Part shown: positions 1 through 14,900 of the stretch, one piece after another | Numbering within the stretch: position 1 is the first letter of the stretch | Layout of the letters: every line of letters starts with the position of its first letter | NCBI RefSeq assembly: GCF_001522545.3 | Contig: NC_031769.1 | Location: 22,219,419-22,283,418 of the forward strand | Direction: 5' to 3' | DNA: 64,000 bases | From: Parus major | Taxonomy: Eukaryota > Chordata > Aves > Passeriformes > Paridae | Position numbers and translations under genes: made by a program | Notes under the pieces: generated by a model | Told to the model about the DNA's origin: nothing | The model's input: the letters and a program-made list of their open reading frames with translations, nothing else | Databases searched by the model: none

Positions 1-112
1 GGGCACAGTGAAACAATATCTGCCCGTATCTTTTTAAGAGTCATTGGCTGATCTATTCGTAGAAGGTAAACATGAAAATTGCAATGAAAATCCTGTTTTT
101 GTCTTTCAGTAA

Positions 113-133
113 TTTTTTTTTTTTTTTTTTTTT
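113..133. repeat. poly(T) run, 21 bases
   Basis: Uninterrupted T run directly after CAGTAA. It could be a simple homopolymer or the poly(A) tail of an old minus-strand retroposon. I recognised no retroposon body next to it. Confidence 0.9.
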
Positions 134-3100
134 AACTGGACAGTAAATCATCCACTTACCTAAGGTAAACCTATTCATTTTATTCTGGGTTGGTTTGGGT
201 GTTGTTTGTTTTTTTTTAAGGAAGCTTAACAACTGCTTTCTTTTTAGTGATAGGAGTTTGGAAGATTTTCAGATGTCCTTCACAAAGTCCAGTCATGAAA
301 TTTAAATTTCCATAACTAAAATGCCTAAAAGCTTCACCTCTATCTGTCTCAGCAAGCCTGAGGGAACTTCAAGAGATTATGTTTAAGATCATGGAGATGC
401 AGCTATTCTGAGTGTGCACGTCACAAGAGTTACCATAGGGGGTTTGTGTCTATGTTTTAGGGTCTGAGGATAAGCTTACTCTCCCCAAAAGCCACATTGC
501 TTTGGCACATTTAAGTAAAAAAAAGAAAAGGACAGTAGCTTGGCTGTAGCTTGGGGAACCTTTTCATTGCCTACAGAGTTGGCAGAGCTGGTGCCTACTG
601 CAGGCTAAATAGTTACAGCTCAATTAACTGCAAAGTCCCTGCAAAGCCAGCTGAGCTTGGAGTCCTAACAACTTTGTTTCTCAGTGTTGTTAAAAATAAA
701 ACATGCAAGCCAAGAACCTCTGGAACACTATGTTGTTGGATATTTAAGGTCAGGAATATTCAAAAGTAAAGAAACTCCAGCAATTTTTATTTCTCTGTCT
801 GGTCTCTTTCTCTTAATCCTGCAGCCTTATGCAAACTGTGGGTTTCCTTGAAGTAAAAGAGTTCCCAAATTAGGGCAGGCTGGGCTTCAAAAACTAAAGT
901 ACATTTTGAAAAGGATGTTCCTGGGACCTTTTTTCATGAAATGAATTTAACTTTTAAAATTTCCAAGACTTTTGGAAGTTGCTTATTAAATACTCTTTCA
1001 TGTTGCAGAGAAGTGTATGCTATTTCTTCTTGAAATAATGAAGAATATTCTTCTTGAATAATAGAAAAATTACTTTTAATTTCTTGAGGTTTTTTTCCTG
1101 ATTGTTTCTTTGATAGCTCACATTTTCAGCTATGTTTCATTTGTGCTTTCTCCTCATGTGCAGTTGTGTATGTCTAAGAGAAGCATGTTACATCTTTGGC
1201 AATGTGATACGGAGCTTGGAAGCAGCAAGAGCTTTCATCTTTTCTCTGCTTTCCCTCCTGTTGTTCTCTCCAACCCTGATTGGCTGCAAATTTTTTTTAC
1301 TGACAGTACCCATTTGCTTTTCCCTGAAAGCAGTTGGACTGGCTGGCTGAAGCAGGTGAACTGAACTCCTTGTCATCTAAGATGAACATGGAAGAGCTGA
1401 TAGTTTTCTAGTCTCATATACAATGCTAATTATGATGTTATTTTATATTGCTTTTTAGTGTGTCCAAATTGCACTGTGCTACTTCTTTTTGTTGGGCCAA
1501 ATGAAAGTTTCTGTCCACATAGGGTGGTCAGAAATGCTAGAGATTGAAAAAATCTGTCCTGTTTGTTTCTTTCTATTTGGTTATTCACAGACTGAACATA
1601 GTCTTTCCTTTTTTTTTTTCCTTAATTTTTTTTTTTTTAACCATCTAACAAATTAGCAGTTTTCTCAATTAGAAAACCTTCTGGAGAGCTGGGATTGTAT
1701 AAATACAGCATAAATTATGGTGTTTCCCTTTGAGAATCATGTTATAAATTTTAAAATCCATAACGAGCTTCCATCGTCTAGGAAAAGTGTTGTGCAGTAC
1801 AAAAGTAAAAATGCAAATTCCAATTTATCCAGTTTCATAGAACTAGATTTGTTCCACAGGTTATTCCGTCTCCTCTGTCCTCCCCCCATTCCCCCTCCAA
1901 CATTTTATCTGTGGCCTGCTGAGATGGGACACGACTGTACCAATTGAATCTTTATTCAGTACTTTTGATGTTCAAGCTGTGACCTTCTTCTGGCTTTTGT
2001 TCTTGAGCACAGTTCAAGCAAGAAAAGAATGGGGTGACACTTTAAAGATTTTTTTTTTTTAAAATATGATCATTTTGCCATCAAGAATTCTTTCCTCATC
2101 CTTGTTATGTTAGCTTAATGGCAGACATTTCAGGCTCTGCCCTACTTCCTCTGAAGAAGTTGTCCATGCATCCTCATTTCTCACATGGAAAGTGTTGGAT
2201 AAGGGATCTTGTGCTAGTTCCAGCACTGGAAGGCTGCAAATCCATTAATTCACAAGTGCTATTGAACCCTCCTCAGTATGGCTTTTCCTTACAGTTTCCT
2301 CTAACCTGAGTTTCAGGGCTCTCTGACTCGGCTTTTTGCCCCTGGGGCTTTCTGCTTAGAGAGATTTCTTCTGCTCAAAAACTGTTTCTTCTCTTCCCTA
2401 TTTAGTGCAGGGGTTGGAACTGTTGCCTTATAGACTGGTCTGCTGCTCTTGTTGTCCCTGGTAGTATGACAAGAAGGGTAGAAAACACATGACAAACACA
2501 GAATTTGGAGGATACAAGAAGGCTGGCAATCATTTCTTCATATATAATGATAATATGCATCTTTAAGTGATACAGAACCCTTATGCAGCCCTCATGGCTT
2601 TCTTTTTTGAGTGGAACTTGTTGAGAGTCTTTTTTTATGCTGTATGCAAATTTAATGTCATCATACAGCACATTCTGCCACCATAAAAAGTAGAGCTGAG
2701 TTAATCCTTCTCCAAGTAGCGTTAGTTTTTAGCTTGTGACCATATCCCAGCTGGAGCAGACTGAATTGGTAGTACAGAAACCAGCTTCTTTATTGAGTGG
2801 AGATGCTAGCAAGTGGTGGCATGTCTCAGCTAGAACTGCTTGGAGACATCCAAGTGCCAGTATCTTCCATGGCCACCTGGTGAAATAAAAATTTGATATC
2901 TCTGATGTTAAGGCAATGTCTCCTGAACCTAGTTAGTTCTTCTAATTGCTTTTTCTTTGTTATATCTCCCTTTTGCAGAAGGGATAACCTAGACAACTGT
3001 ATCATTTAGCCTTATGATGAAAGTGGTGACTTCAAATCTGCACAAATACGTTTGTCAAGATCTCTGTGGTCTTTTTCCACTGCTATGTCCTGAATTTTGT

Positions 3101-6100
3101 AAATACAATATCAGGGTGGCAACTCAGTGTTTGAACCAGTTCAGTCAGCTTCAGTTTTATCCATGTTCTTTTTAACACGTGAAATTAGTAGATGTCTATT
3201 GTATCTCAGCAGAATGGGTTTTGTACAAAATAAGGACTTTAGAAGTTTGTCTGGTTTCCTTGTGTTACAGCTTTTCCCCTTGGAGGAGATACACCACTAC
3301 ATATATGGAAAGAAATGTATAGGTGCATTGTACATTCATGTGTCTCCTGTACATTTTTAAGACTTAGAAAAACAATTAACCCTGTCCCCCAAAGAAGAAA
3401 ATCCTTTGTAAAGGGTGACATCTCAACCCAGAGAATGTCTAATGTGAGTTGGACATGTAACCAACTCTAGATAAAGTAAAAATGCTTCCTGTGAAAGTTG
3501 TCCATCTTCATCAGAAGTCATGTCTGAGACATGAAAAATCTCTTTGCTACTGAATTCAGTCATCATTCATAAACATCATCAGAACAGCTTTGTGTGTTTC
3601 TAACAGAGGAAGTTCATGAATGAATTATCCTAATTCTCCTGATGTGTATAAATAATTAAAAAATTGTCTTGTTTCTTCAGACATGAATGTAACAATGAAG
3701 ATGTGCATGTGCTTCTGCTGGATCCACAACAATACCTTTGTTTTCAATGCTTTTGTCCACAGCACAATAAGTACCTTTTCTTCCTCTGAGAAAAATGCAC
3801 TAATTCATTTCAAATTTGTAACTTATGAAATTAAGCACCTTTAGTCTCTTTACAGATACAAGACATTATTCAGTTTTAGTATCTAACAAATCACTCCTAT
3901 ATCAAAGGGAAAATGACACTTATTTTCAAATGATGGGGCCATGACATAAGTAGAGACTTGCTAGTTGAGAAGACAGGCAGCCTGAGAGGATGAAAACACT
4001 GCAGTATTTAGTTTTGCTGCTTTTTATTCCCATCTTTTTTGTAATTATTCAATTCTTCCTTAAATATGTCATGTGTACAGGGAAGTAAAAAAAAAAAACA
4101 GTATGGTAAAATTTATAATTCACAGTAATTTGCTGAAAATTTTTAGCATTAATTATTTTAAAACTTTGAAATAGGTGAAAACTATTTGCAGCAGCCTACA
4201 TCTTTATACTGGCGTGAAGTATGGCAGCAGCCACTGTAGCCATTAAGAAGCACTAATACCTTTGTCATAGGAAGGAAAAAGTCAGTTATAATCAAAACAG
4301 TGAAAAAAGTGGTAGCAAATACATCTTATTTTAAAGTTATATATGTGAGAAAAAATATATTCCTTTTTTCCTGTTTCTTCACAAGCTCCCTTTTTCCTTT
4401 GGTCTACCTGCTGTCAGATGCTGTAGGCACAGTTGTCTGGGTGAGACCATTCCTTCGGGAGACAGCACTGCTCTTTTTTCTCTTTTGTATTTTTCCATAG
4501 CCTGAAGATTGTGTTGCAAACTTATTTCAGTTCAATTCTTCAGTTTTTGCTGGGAGAGGTGGGAGATTATCTATCAGGAATTGTACAGAACTGGAATACA
4601 GGCTTCATAATGGGGTCTCTTCTTCCAGCATGGGTGGAGTTACTGCTTTCAGGCTTATAATCAATATGAAGAGAGTAGCATTTCAATATTAGAACTTGAC
4701 CTTTACTGTCTTCTTCAAAGCAATGAAAATGAATATCCACATTATTTTACTTCAGAATGTTCCCCCCGAGTAAGCAATATTAAAAAAGAAGCTGATAATG
4801 TGTCGCATTTTTCTGTTGAGATGAAGGGGGAACTGGATGGTTCAGAGACTGGTAATAGGATATGTGACCTTCCACCTCTGACCCATTTACTAAAATATAA
4901 GCCATGACAGTGGAATCTAAAAGCCATTACTATGGGATATTCAGCTGTAGAATCTGGAACTGTGTATTTGTGATTTTTTTGAGGTTTGTGCCACTTGTCA
5001 CAAGCTTCCACAGCAGATTTAGCCGGAGTGAATTGAAAAGTGAACTTAAAACAAAATGGATGGAGGAAGCCTTGTAAATAAGGATATTTCAGGTGTGCTA
5101 AACTCAATGATTTGTATCTGTTCTGATCTGATAAAGCTTGTTTGTTGTGTGTGTTTTGTGGTGCATGTTTCAGAGTTCCCTTAATCAGTGCACAAGTGGT
5201 ATAGACCAGTTTTCTTTAATTTTTACTTTGGGGTGTTAGGAAGGGGTTAATGCAAATAAGGATTCTGTCCTCTGGATTTTACCTTGAGGAGATGCTGAAA
5301 ACTGGCACCATCAAAAGCGTCGATGTTTATATTGTTTAACTTTTTGCCTTGGACCTCATGGGGAAGCTTCCTAACACCCTTTTTTCTTTTGTCTGTAGGC
5401 AACTTAAGCTGCAGGTTAGTTCTTTGAAGCCTGTCTTAGTTGTACAGCTCAGGTAATTGGATCCATAGGTTTTGCTTAGCCTTAATTATCAGCTGGTTTT
5501 CCCTGAGCAGAAGCAATCAAGAAAGTCAGGAGGGTGGCAGGAATGTGCCACCAAGTTAGCTGTGCACACAGGCTGATGGTAGTGCCAGTGTGGCTGGCTT
5601 ACTTCTGAAAACATTCTCCCCTCCCTCATACCTTCCAGAGCCTGAGAGGACAAAAAGTACTGTAGTAGGTTAAATGCAGCTAGTCAGGGGAAAAAAATGT
5701 AAATCAAAACTACTCACAAACTAAAAAGAAAAGCTTTCTACACATTTCATGTACACATTCTCACTCACTTCCCTTTCCCCCTATTTCTCTGAAATCTGGG
5801 ATGCATGCTTGCTCTTTTGTGTGCTGTGAGAGCTCAAAAAATGTGTTTAATAATGGCAAGGACATTTTCATACAGACATTCACTGGATTGTGTGAAGATT
5901 TTATTAAGAAAATAAGAAGACATAAACCCCAACTACATAGCACATTTTTCTCTGGACAAGATAAAAATCTGCTTTTGTTGTTTCATTTCTGGTTTTCTCA
6001 GTGCAGCAGTGCCTTCATTGCCTCTGCTAGGAAACTGCCAGTTCCTGAAGGGGCATCTAACTCAAAGCAAAACCCAGCAGGTTTCAGGGCCATTGACAGA

Positions 6101-8931
6101 AAGCTGTAAAAACTTGCCCACTTCTCCAGGTTACTTTATGTCTGTGTATTTCTGGTTCTAAAAGATATTTTTCAATTTGCAATTACGTGTTTCTCAGAAA
6201 GTCTTGGTTATAAAGCTGACATGGTTGAAATTCTGGCTTTTCATCAAGGTTTCTAACAGAATTAGCATTTGAATCACTTGAGGCCCTATTCACAAGGCAG
6301 AGCATTATTTGCATAATCAAAAATGCTTTATTTTGCATGCCAGTGGAGAAGCTAAGGGTTGTAGCTGTGGCTCACTGACAAAATTCAAGTGATCGCATTG
6401 ATGTGCGTCTGAATGCTGCTGTCTCTCAGTGTTGCTTGCACAAATTAGTACAAATCCATATAAAAGCCAAAGAAAAGGTTTTGGAGCAATGCATAGACTC
6501 CATTAGAAGTCTGATTAAGCAGGCTTTGCGTAAGTTATCAGTGTGAGGATTAGATGGATTTCCTACTCTTCCAAATATTGAATGAAGTTTGGGGCACTTG
6601 TGCTGCTGGCTTGTTGCAAGACAACGGATGTCTTTCTAAAGATATGCTCAGCAAAAATTTATGAGCTTGGAAATGGCTTCTTATTCTAAGGAGGTCAAAC
6701 TAAATAACCTATAAAAGTATATATTGTGGATAGTGTGTTCAAGACTTTACCACCTTTCTGTCAGATTTCTGCCAGTAGTCCAATAGGCTTCTGAATTGCA
6801 TTAATAATAGTCCCATCGTGCCATCAGCCCATGCATTCATGTTTTTCATCCATTTTTATGACTGTGGACAAGAAGGTAGAATGTCACATTCAATTACGGA
6901 TGAATAACTCCTGGTCACAGTTCAAGAGCGCGAAGCAACTTCTGACCTCTCTGAGGCAGTAGGAAACCTTTGAACCTTAATAAACCCCCTTAAATATTAG
7001 GAGATTTCATCCCTTTAATTTTTTCTAGACTGAATTTCTGGTGTGTTGTTACTGTTGAATCAAGTTCTTTAGTGGAATTTGGATGGCAGTTTTAGTTCCA
7101 CAAAGAAATTTGGTTATATATTGTATATATTGTAATATAATTATTACAGCTTCAGATAATTGAGCTTTAAAAAATAATATGGTGTGATCTAGCCTTTTAT
7201 TTGTTTATATATGTCAATTGATTCAATATAAAAAAGTTTGAGGCATGATATTGATTAAATACATTAATTTAAAAATATACTAATGAAAAGCTTGAGGTCC
7301 AAATAAAAATAAAAGAAAGTGAGGTTTAAAGTAAATTAAAACTATCTTCAATAATAGATATGCTTCTGAAAAGACAGTCTGTATTTTTGAGTCTTCAGTA
7401 TCATACAGTACAAAGTTTTATTCTGGTGTGTGTGTGTTTGTTGTTTATTAAATTCAAATGACACCTCTGGAGTAAAAGTACATCTCAGATGCGTCTAGAT
7501 CTGGAACTAGACTAAATATTCCTTTAATCTCTGCTCCTAGAATTTTAGGTTTCAAAATACTGCATACCATAAGTGCATCATTAATAGAAATACCTTGCTT
7601 CCTGTACATTGCTTTGGAGCAGTAAGCAAAAGGTGAGTTTAGTCTGGTTCAAACATCCATGTTCTTTGCAGAGTTTTCTATTTTTCTAGTTGACTAAAGC
7701 ACATAAATTTAAAGTTGAGTTTCTCATTCATTTATTTCAGAGGCCATTAACCTTATAAAATCATCGACAGTTATAAATCTACATCTTTAAGAATTATGTA
7801 AACAAGTTTATAACAGCTTCTCAAGCTGTTAGAAAATTAAATGAAACCCAGACTGTATAGAAGGACAAGGTTTTATTAGCAGCACTTGTTAAACCCGACA
7901 AAATGTTGGAAAAATACCTGCAGATAGTCATATGGTCCTTAGTGACAAAAACACTGCTGTGTTTCCTATGATGTGTAGCACTCATTGAATAGTTAACATC
8001 ACAGATACCGTCAAGATATGGATATGCAACTGTAGTTGCTTCTCAGGTAAATGGTTCTTAATATTTTAGATGTAGTTTATTGTGGTCAGAGAACTTGGGG
8101 AGAAGAATGTGTTTTACTTCCTCAGACCAGGTTTGTTTATCTGTGGAGATCTTGTCAGTTTCTTTCAAATATTATCAGGCTGTCATGTATAAGTTTCCAA
8201 ACCAGCTGGGGGATGGGCATTTTGATGGACCTCACAGTATCTGTGATCTGTCATCACTGGGGTACCTAGCCCTAATTAGAAATGAATGAGCAGGGTTCCT
8301 GTGCCTGTTTCATTGACTGATCTTTCCTTTTTTTAAAAAAAAAATATATTTTATTTGGGAATATTTCTATTCTGCTTTCATAAGGCTGGTGCTATTTGAA
8401 ATACTGGACCATGTTGTGAATTTAGGGAGGATGTTTAGCATTGTGAATGTTAGCACTTTGGCTGCCACTATTTTAACATCGGTATCTGAACTGGAATATG
8501 CTCTTAGAGTTTTCAATGTAATCAGTTATTGATTTTTAGCCAGAGTTTTCTGGCACGTGTTGGAATTACAGGGATAAATAGGGATTTAGTATTCCTTATT
8601 TGTCAATTTCCCTTAGAGGTGCAGATTACTGTTGCAGAATGTCTGATATAACATACCCACTAAGTAGCCATGCTGAAGGAGAAAAAAGAGTCATTAGTGC
8701 CTATGGGTACTTGTGATTCCTGTGACCTTTTTTAGGTCAGAGCATGTTCGTTTGGGAGAGAAACTTGGCTGAAAAAAATTTGGTGGATTTGTTAAGTCAT
8801 TCTTTGATTTACTTGGCATGAGGTGATGAGGCAGCAAATCACTAGTAAAGAACTCCAAGCACTTTACAGTGCTTGAGCTGTGTTTTCCGGCATACTAAGA
8901 TGTTCTCACTTTAGCTGTAGAAACTCAAAAT

Positions 8932-8951
8932 CTCAAATATACTCAAATATA
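8932..8951. repeat. 10-bp tandem duplication (CTCAAATATA x2)
   Basis: Two perfect adjacent copies of a 10-base unit, with further CTCAAAAT variants on both sides (CTCAAAATCTC before, CTCTCAAAAT after). It looks like local slippage in intronic sequence, with no evident function. Confidence 0.85.
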
Positions 8952-11900
8952 CTCTCAAAATACTGTTGTAGATCATCTATCTTTAAGGGTTGCTTGGAAA
9001 AGGATTCTTTAGAGGGAAAAAAACCAAACAAAACCAACATTTCAAAGGTTGTTGAAAAAACATTGCAGAGATTCAGAAACTGCTTCAAAACAATTATGGC
9101 TTTGCCATATTCCTGACCCTTGGTCTTATGTGCATGAAATTGTTGCTTACGCTGAACTTCAGTGCAAACTTGTCTTTTGTTTGTGTTGGCCAATTTTGTT
9201 TGGGATCAGTTGGTGAAATGATAGCGTTTCATCTTTGACTGTGTGATAGTGCTACATTAATAAGGAGATTATATCCAATAGTTTTGTGGTGTTCAGGTCC
9301 CATACTGGCAACTTAGTTGTACACAGAGTGGTCTGATTCAGTTCGTGCTTGGTCAAATCAAATTAACAGCTCAAGTTTGATGTTTCTCCTCCCTTGGTTT
9401 CTGCAAGTAAAAAGGAGCTCATCAGGAGGAGTTTCTGCTACACTTATTGATTCAGCCACTCAATCTCTTAGTATTTTATTAGCTTTGTCTTTCTAATTGA
9501 AAATGGAAGTTATAGAGAAATACAATTTAGGCATGTTGTCATGTTCCTTCTAAATCCTGCTGCTTGTTTTCTGTTCCGTTTCTCTTGAGGAACAGGAACC
9601 TTCATGCCTCATGTGTTTGGTTAGCAAGTCACTTTTTTGTTTAATTGTAACAGTAAGCCAAAAGCAGGATTTAAAGAGATAACTAAAGAATTGTCTATAT
9701 CTCTAGGCTCATGTACTATGTGGGATGATGGACCAAGATTTAAGCTCTTGGATTTTGGCTTGCTAGCTTGTCCTGAGCCTATGTAAGTCCCCTTGTGAAA
9801 CTGGCTTTTTAGGTAGCAATTTTCATTGCACAGGTGTAAACCTCCCACTTTGCATTTAGCTTTGTTTTTGGATTTTTTTCTCATACTGACAGAGTTTTAA
9901 ACTCTACATGCATTGTCCATGCATTTTTATCCCCTTTTCCTTTCTGTATTCCCTCTAGCCTTTTTGCTTCCCTTTCTGACATGCTCTGGCAGCCTGGAGA
10001 AGATTGCCCCACTGAATGCTTGGCAGTTCCACACCTGGGCAGTGGTAGGGAGGAGAACCAGGAGCAGTGGAGGTTAAGAATTGATGCTGGTGTGAAGATT
10101 ACATGAGCTATGACAGTGAGTTTGGAAGAATGCAAATTCAGGCCATTCAAAGCAGCACTGGGAAGATGGGAAGGGTTGATGACTTTGGCTAGCCTCAGTC
10201 AGGAGCCTGTGGCATGGAGAATGGGGAATCTAACTGGACAGGGCTAGCGTTTCCCAACCTTTTTGTTATTATCAGGGGTGAAGGGAGAGGAGCAGAAATG
10301 GAGCACAGGATTTGGAAATGCATTCAGCCAAAACCAGGTTTGTGACTGAGATTTTGGAGAAATTTGGAAGTCTTGTTACAATTGTTCTCCTGATGACATT
10401 GTCCTATCTGTAACTGGTGTTGTATTCTGGATTTCTTGCCTCAGACTTCTGTTTCTGACAAACACCTGAAGGTTTAAGCATGCTCAGGGAGGATGGATTC
10501 TCTGGGAGTTTTTAGCTGCTTAAGTGCAGCTTTAAAGTATGATTTTCCGTTGAGTGGATGTAAACTTTGAGAAATTGGACAGATTTTCACAGAAACTAGA
10601 AAAAACTTTTCTTTGATTTGAAGTCTAACTTTTGAAGGCCACCTTTCAGTGAAGGAGTTCAGAGAACTGTTTGAAAAAAAAGGTCAGCAACATTAAAGAG
10701 CATATTTGTTCTCTAGTTCTCTCTTGGGAAAGAGCTGACCTGTTTTGACTGGAACAAACACTGTTAGATGCAAATTGGAAAAGATGAGGACATTTGTTTA
10801 AAGTCTGTTAAGGCGGTAATGTCATTTTAGAGGAATGGGTACTTTAAGAAGCAGGGCTATCAATTTTGCTACTGTCATTGTTAATTACTATGATTCTATA
10901 AAAAGAATTTTATCTGGAAAAGCAAACAGTAAATTGCTGTAATTATAATTGATGAATGACACAACAGGATGGAAGAACTGAGTGTATTTTCAAGGGGGCT
11001 GGATGTTTTATATCTGTATGTAGTAGACAGACAAGCTGTTGAGTTGTCCTTTAAAAAAAAAAATTCTTACCACCTGTGGTGTTAATGGGTTATGCTCAAA
11101 GATCCCTTTAATGTGTTTTCGCACATTGCTTAGGAGTGCTTTAATTATGTCATTGCTCAGAGTGGCTTCCAGTATGATTTAGATCCATAGTTTGATTCAT
11201 GTCATGCATCTACACAGGTAATTTTGAATCTGTACTGGAAAATTATGGGTATGTTTTTAGCAAAAGTAAGAGGATAAAAATCACTACCTTACCTCAACTA
11301 GGTCTCCTCTGAGCACCACTTAACTTTTGCATCACCCTGTCACTGTCAGCTATGGCTGTCAACTCAGAGAAGCTGAGACATTCCGTCAGCTCATCTTTTC
11401 TGTTCTAGCACCTCTCCTGCACTCTGTGAGGGCCACCTGCTTTTTAAAGAAACATACAGGACTTGCTATCTTTTCCTTAAATGAAAATTTTTGTCCTGTA
11501 TAACACATATTTCCAAGTTGAACAATGTCTCCAACATTTCAATAAGCACATGCTGCTCTAGAGAGTGACATGATAATAACAGGTCTTCACTGTCATTTAA
11601 ATGTAAATTTCTAAAGTTTGCAATCAAACTGATTTGTATATAGTTACATTCTGGGGTGAATAAAGCAAAAATCCTGGGGCTTCCAGTTTTTCTGTTTCCT
11701 CTCCATTCCTTGCACCTTGAATTAAACTAACACTGTTGATGGGTATTGTGAACTGCAAGAGTAAGTGATAGTTCAGTGATGGGGTGAGAACCAAGACAAT
11801 ACCTAGACACCACGGGGCAAATGCAGAAGGAGGACAGTATATCTGCTCCTTGTGAATTCATAGGGCCTTTACATGTGAAAATAACACTTACAATGTATTT

Positions 11901-14900
11901 TCAGATTATATGCTTGCAAAGTGGGTGTCCAGCAGTGTTGCCACCAGAGGACTTTATTGGTCATGGTAAAGCATGGCTGTCCATTGCTTATATAATCTTT
12001 CAACTAATTTAGTCTGGAAAAGAATTTAACTTTCACTGGGTTTTACTGCTGTACTGTCTGCAAGCTTTTTTCATCACTATTACTTTTTTCATGGTAGAAA
12101 TTAGTTTACAAGTTACTTGAGGGGATATTGCCATTTTGTAATCTGCACGGTTAGCATATTTTTGGATGGGAAAAAAAAATCAATTACAAATCTTATAAAA
12201 GGCATCAAAGAGATCTAGCCTGAATTAAGGTTATTTCCTGTCCTTAAAAATGTTTTTAAAATGTTCTTGATATTATTCATATTCTAATGACGCTTAAGTG
12301 CATAATAGTTCATTGCTTTGAGTTGCTTTTTAGGGCAAGTTACACAGTGACTGGATTTAATTTGCTTTATTATGAAATTTTTGTTCTTTTCCTGTATACA
12401 CTCCATGTTTTTCTTTTTTCAGTTACAGAACAGTATACCTTATTTTCACTGTGATTGATTTTGTTTACTAAAATAGTTGTAAAAATAGTTATTTGCTAGC
12501 TTTCTACTGTGTCTGCCTTTCTTTAACATCTAAACCATTCCACAAGAGACACAGCAATGCTATGAGCATTCCAGCTTTATTTTCCACTTATGGGCAAAGA
12601 GGCATGTTGAGCCTCACCCACCCAGAAGAAGAAAATTGACATGATCTTTTAAAGACTCCTGTCTCACTCCCTTTTTGAAAAATAGCGAGACATATGCCAC
12701 AAGCCTTTTTTTCTGCTGCCTGAAGTGTGTGCTGACAAATGAGTCTGCTTTTCATGTAGGTTTGTTGTTTTTTTTCCTGATGGAAATGGCCCACTGAGAA
12801 ATAGAGCAAAAGTAATTTTTTCTAAAATAGCTTTTCTGTAGAATTCCTCATTTGTAAGTAGTGGCTCAAGTATGCTAGTAGGCAACTGAGTTTCATGTCA
12901 ATGCAATTTCATTATTTCCTATGATGCCTTTCTGTCTTCAGTGTACAAAAGAAATATTCATTGCAGGTACATAAGGTTAAGTGATTTCTTGTCATATTGA
13001 TGCATTGGTAAAAGTGAGTAACAAAATGCTCATTGACTTCAGCAGAGCATGGGATGCAGTGCTGGTACTTGGCTTATTTACACCCTCATTGGGACAATGT
13101 AATACTAGTATTGCAGATATACCATTTACAGCAGAGAATCTTTATTATGGTTGCAAATTAAATCATTGAGAAGTTGTCAGAATTAAGTTTACCTGGGAAA
13201 ACTTAATTTGGTCTCTCTAGTTCTACTGCTCTTTCCTTAATTACACAACAGCACCATGTTTGCTCCTGCTGTGTGATCTCTGCCTGTGTCAGATGATGAT
13301 CGATTAATTTAATTTAATGTTCTTGATGGGTGACTCTAGCTGTAGGCACCTACTGTGCATTACTAAAACACAGATGGTTTCGAAAATTTCTAGAACACTC
13401 GTCATTCTACTCTGACTACTTAAATATTTGTTCATCTTGTCAGCACCCCACTTGCTGAGAGTCCTTTTAAATGATGATTTTGAGATGACTTTGAAAGTAC
13501 TTGCATAACACTGGGTAATATCAGTGTACAGGGTTGCTAGGGGTTCTGTAATAATTGTATGCACTCTGCAGTTCTGATATGTGTGAATGAAGATCAAAAT
13601 GAAATGTTCAGAAAATGAGGGACATGGTAATATCATCAGCATGAGTGATTTAACTGATGCTGAGTCAGTGGTAAGGTAAGGGTAAAGATCAGGCTGATTT
13701 TCTTCTGTCTTGGACCTGGTGGAGTTTTCAGCTTCTCTGATGAATGGACAGGATCCTTCCCCTGCTTATTCCATCTGTGAAAAAAAAAAAAACAAAACCA
13801 AAGACCTGAGAACAGTTAATGGGTGCAAGCACACAAGTTGGCTATTGCAGGAGAAGTTAGGCTGTGAATTTGCAGGCTGTCGAAGTGTGAGATAAATGCA
13901 AGATAGATATGAAGCAGCTGTGAACTGAAACTCTGGCTTATCTCATGGCAGTGACATCAGGAACAGGTATCTCCAAGTTCGTATAAGTTCGTATTGCAGC
14001 AGCCCCTGCAACTGCAGTCCATCTCTGTTTTGAGCACTTGGCCTGGCATTCTTTATTTTAATTTGGATTTTGTTTAAGTAATGTTCCAAGAGTTTGAAAA
14101 ATCTATATTCCAATTTCTGGTGTTGCATCTGCACTCCAGTGTTTCATTACATTTGCTAGCTCTCGTATGAACACATCCTGCTTGAGCTGAAATGTTAACT
14201 GGTACTTTGAAGGGTGCTTCTCTCTGTAGACTGAAATTGCAGGAGAATGAGGAAAACTACCAGATGCTTTCTTTGATTCCTGCTGAAAGCAGTGGGAATC
14301 TTGGGTTCTTGGATGGATATCGTATGTGATAGTGTCTGCAGGCTTTTGTGTACTTCCCCCAAAATATGTTTGCCCACCCTGTGCTCTGCACCCTGTCCCT
14401 TTTGTCTTGTCTATGTGCTCTTTCCACTTCCTGCATTTTTCCACCTGTGAAGGATGTTTGTTTGTCCTCTGGCTTTTCTTTCTCCTTACCCAGCTGTCCT
14501 AGCTTCCACTGTGGATCATAGCCCCTGCTGCCATCTCCTTTTTGTTATTCCTCCTCCTTCCTTTCACACTGCTGATAGTCAGGCTGACCCAAAGGGACAA
14601 TTTCCAAAGCTTTAACTTTACCAAATTTAGAGTAGTTCCACAGAGATGGAAAAATGTGTATTTCTATTTCTAAGGCCTCTTTGTTCCCAGATTTTGAGTC
14701 TCTACTCCAAAACACTGGGTTGAAGGGTTTGGTTTTCTTTTCCAAAGGGAAAGTTATACTGTGGGTTACAGAAGTTGTTACTAAAGCCTATTTTTAAGAG
14801 ATGGGAGTTTAGGTTGAAAACTTTCAAAGTAATCCTAAGTTAGATAGATATTTATGTGAAGACAGTGTCTGAAATTCATCATGATAACAAATCTAAAAAC

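Noticed and set aside
4742..5107. 121-codon minus-strand open frame
   Set aside because: No recognisable motif or gene context; treated as chance.
13020..13070. Peptide IDFSRAWDAV, which resembles the LDFSKAFDTV block of LINE reverse transcriptases
   Set aside because: Only about ten residues match, and no neighbouring RT motif is present on either side. Chance is the simpler explanation.
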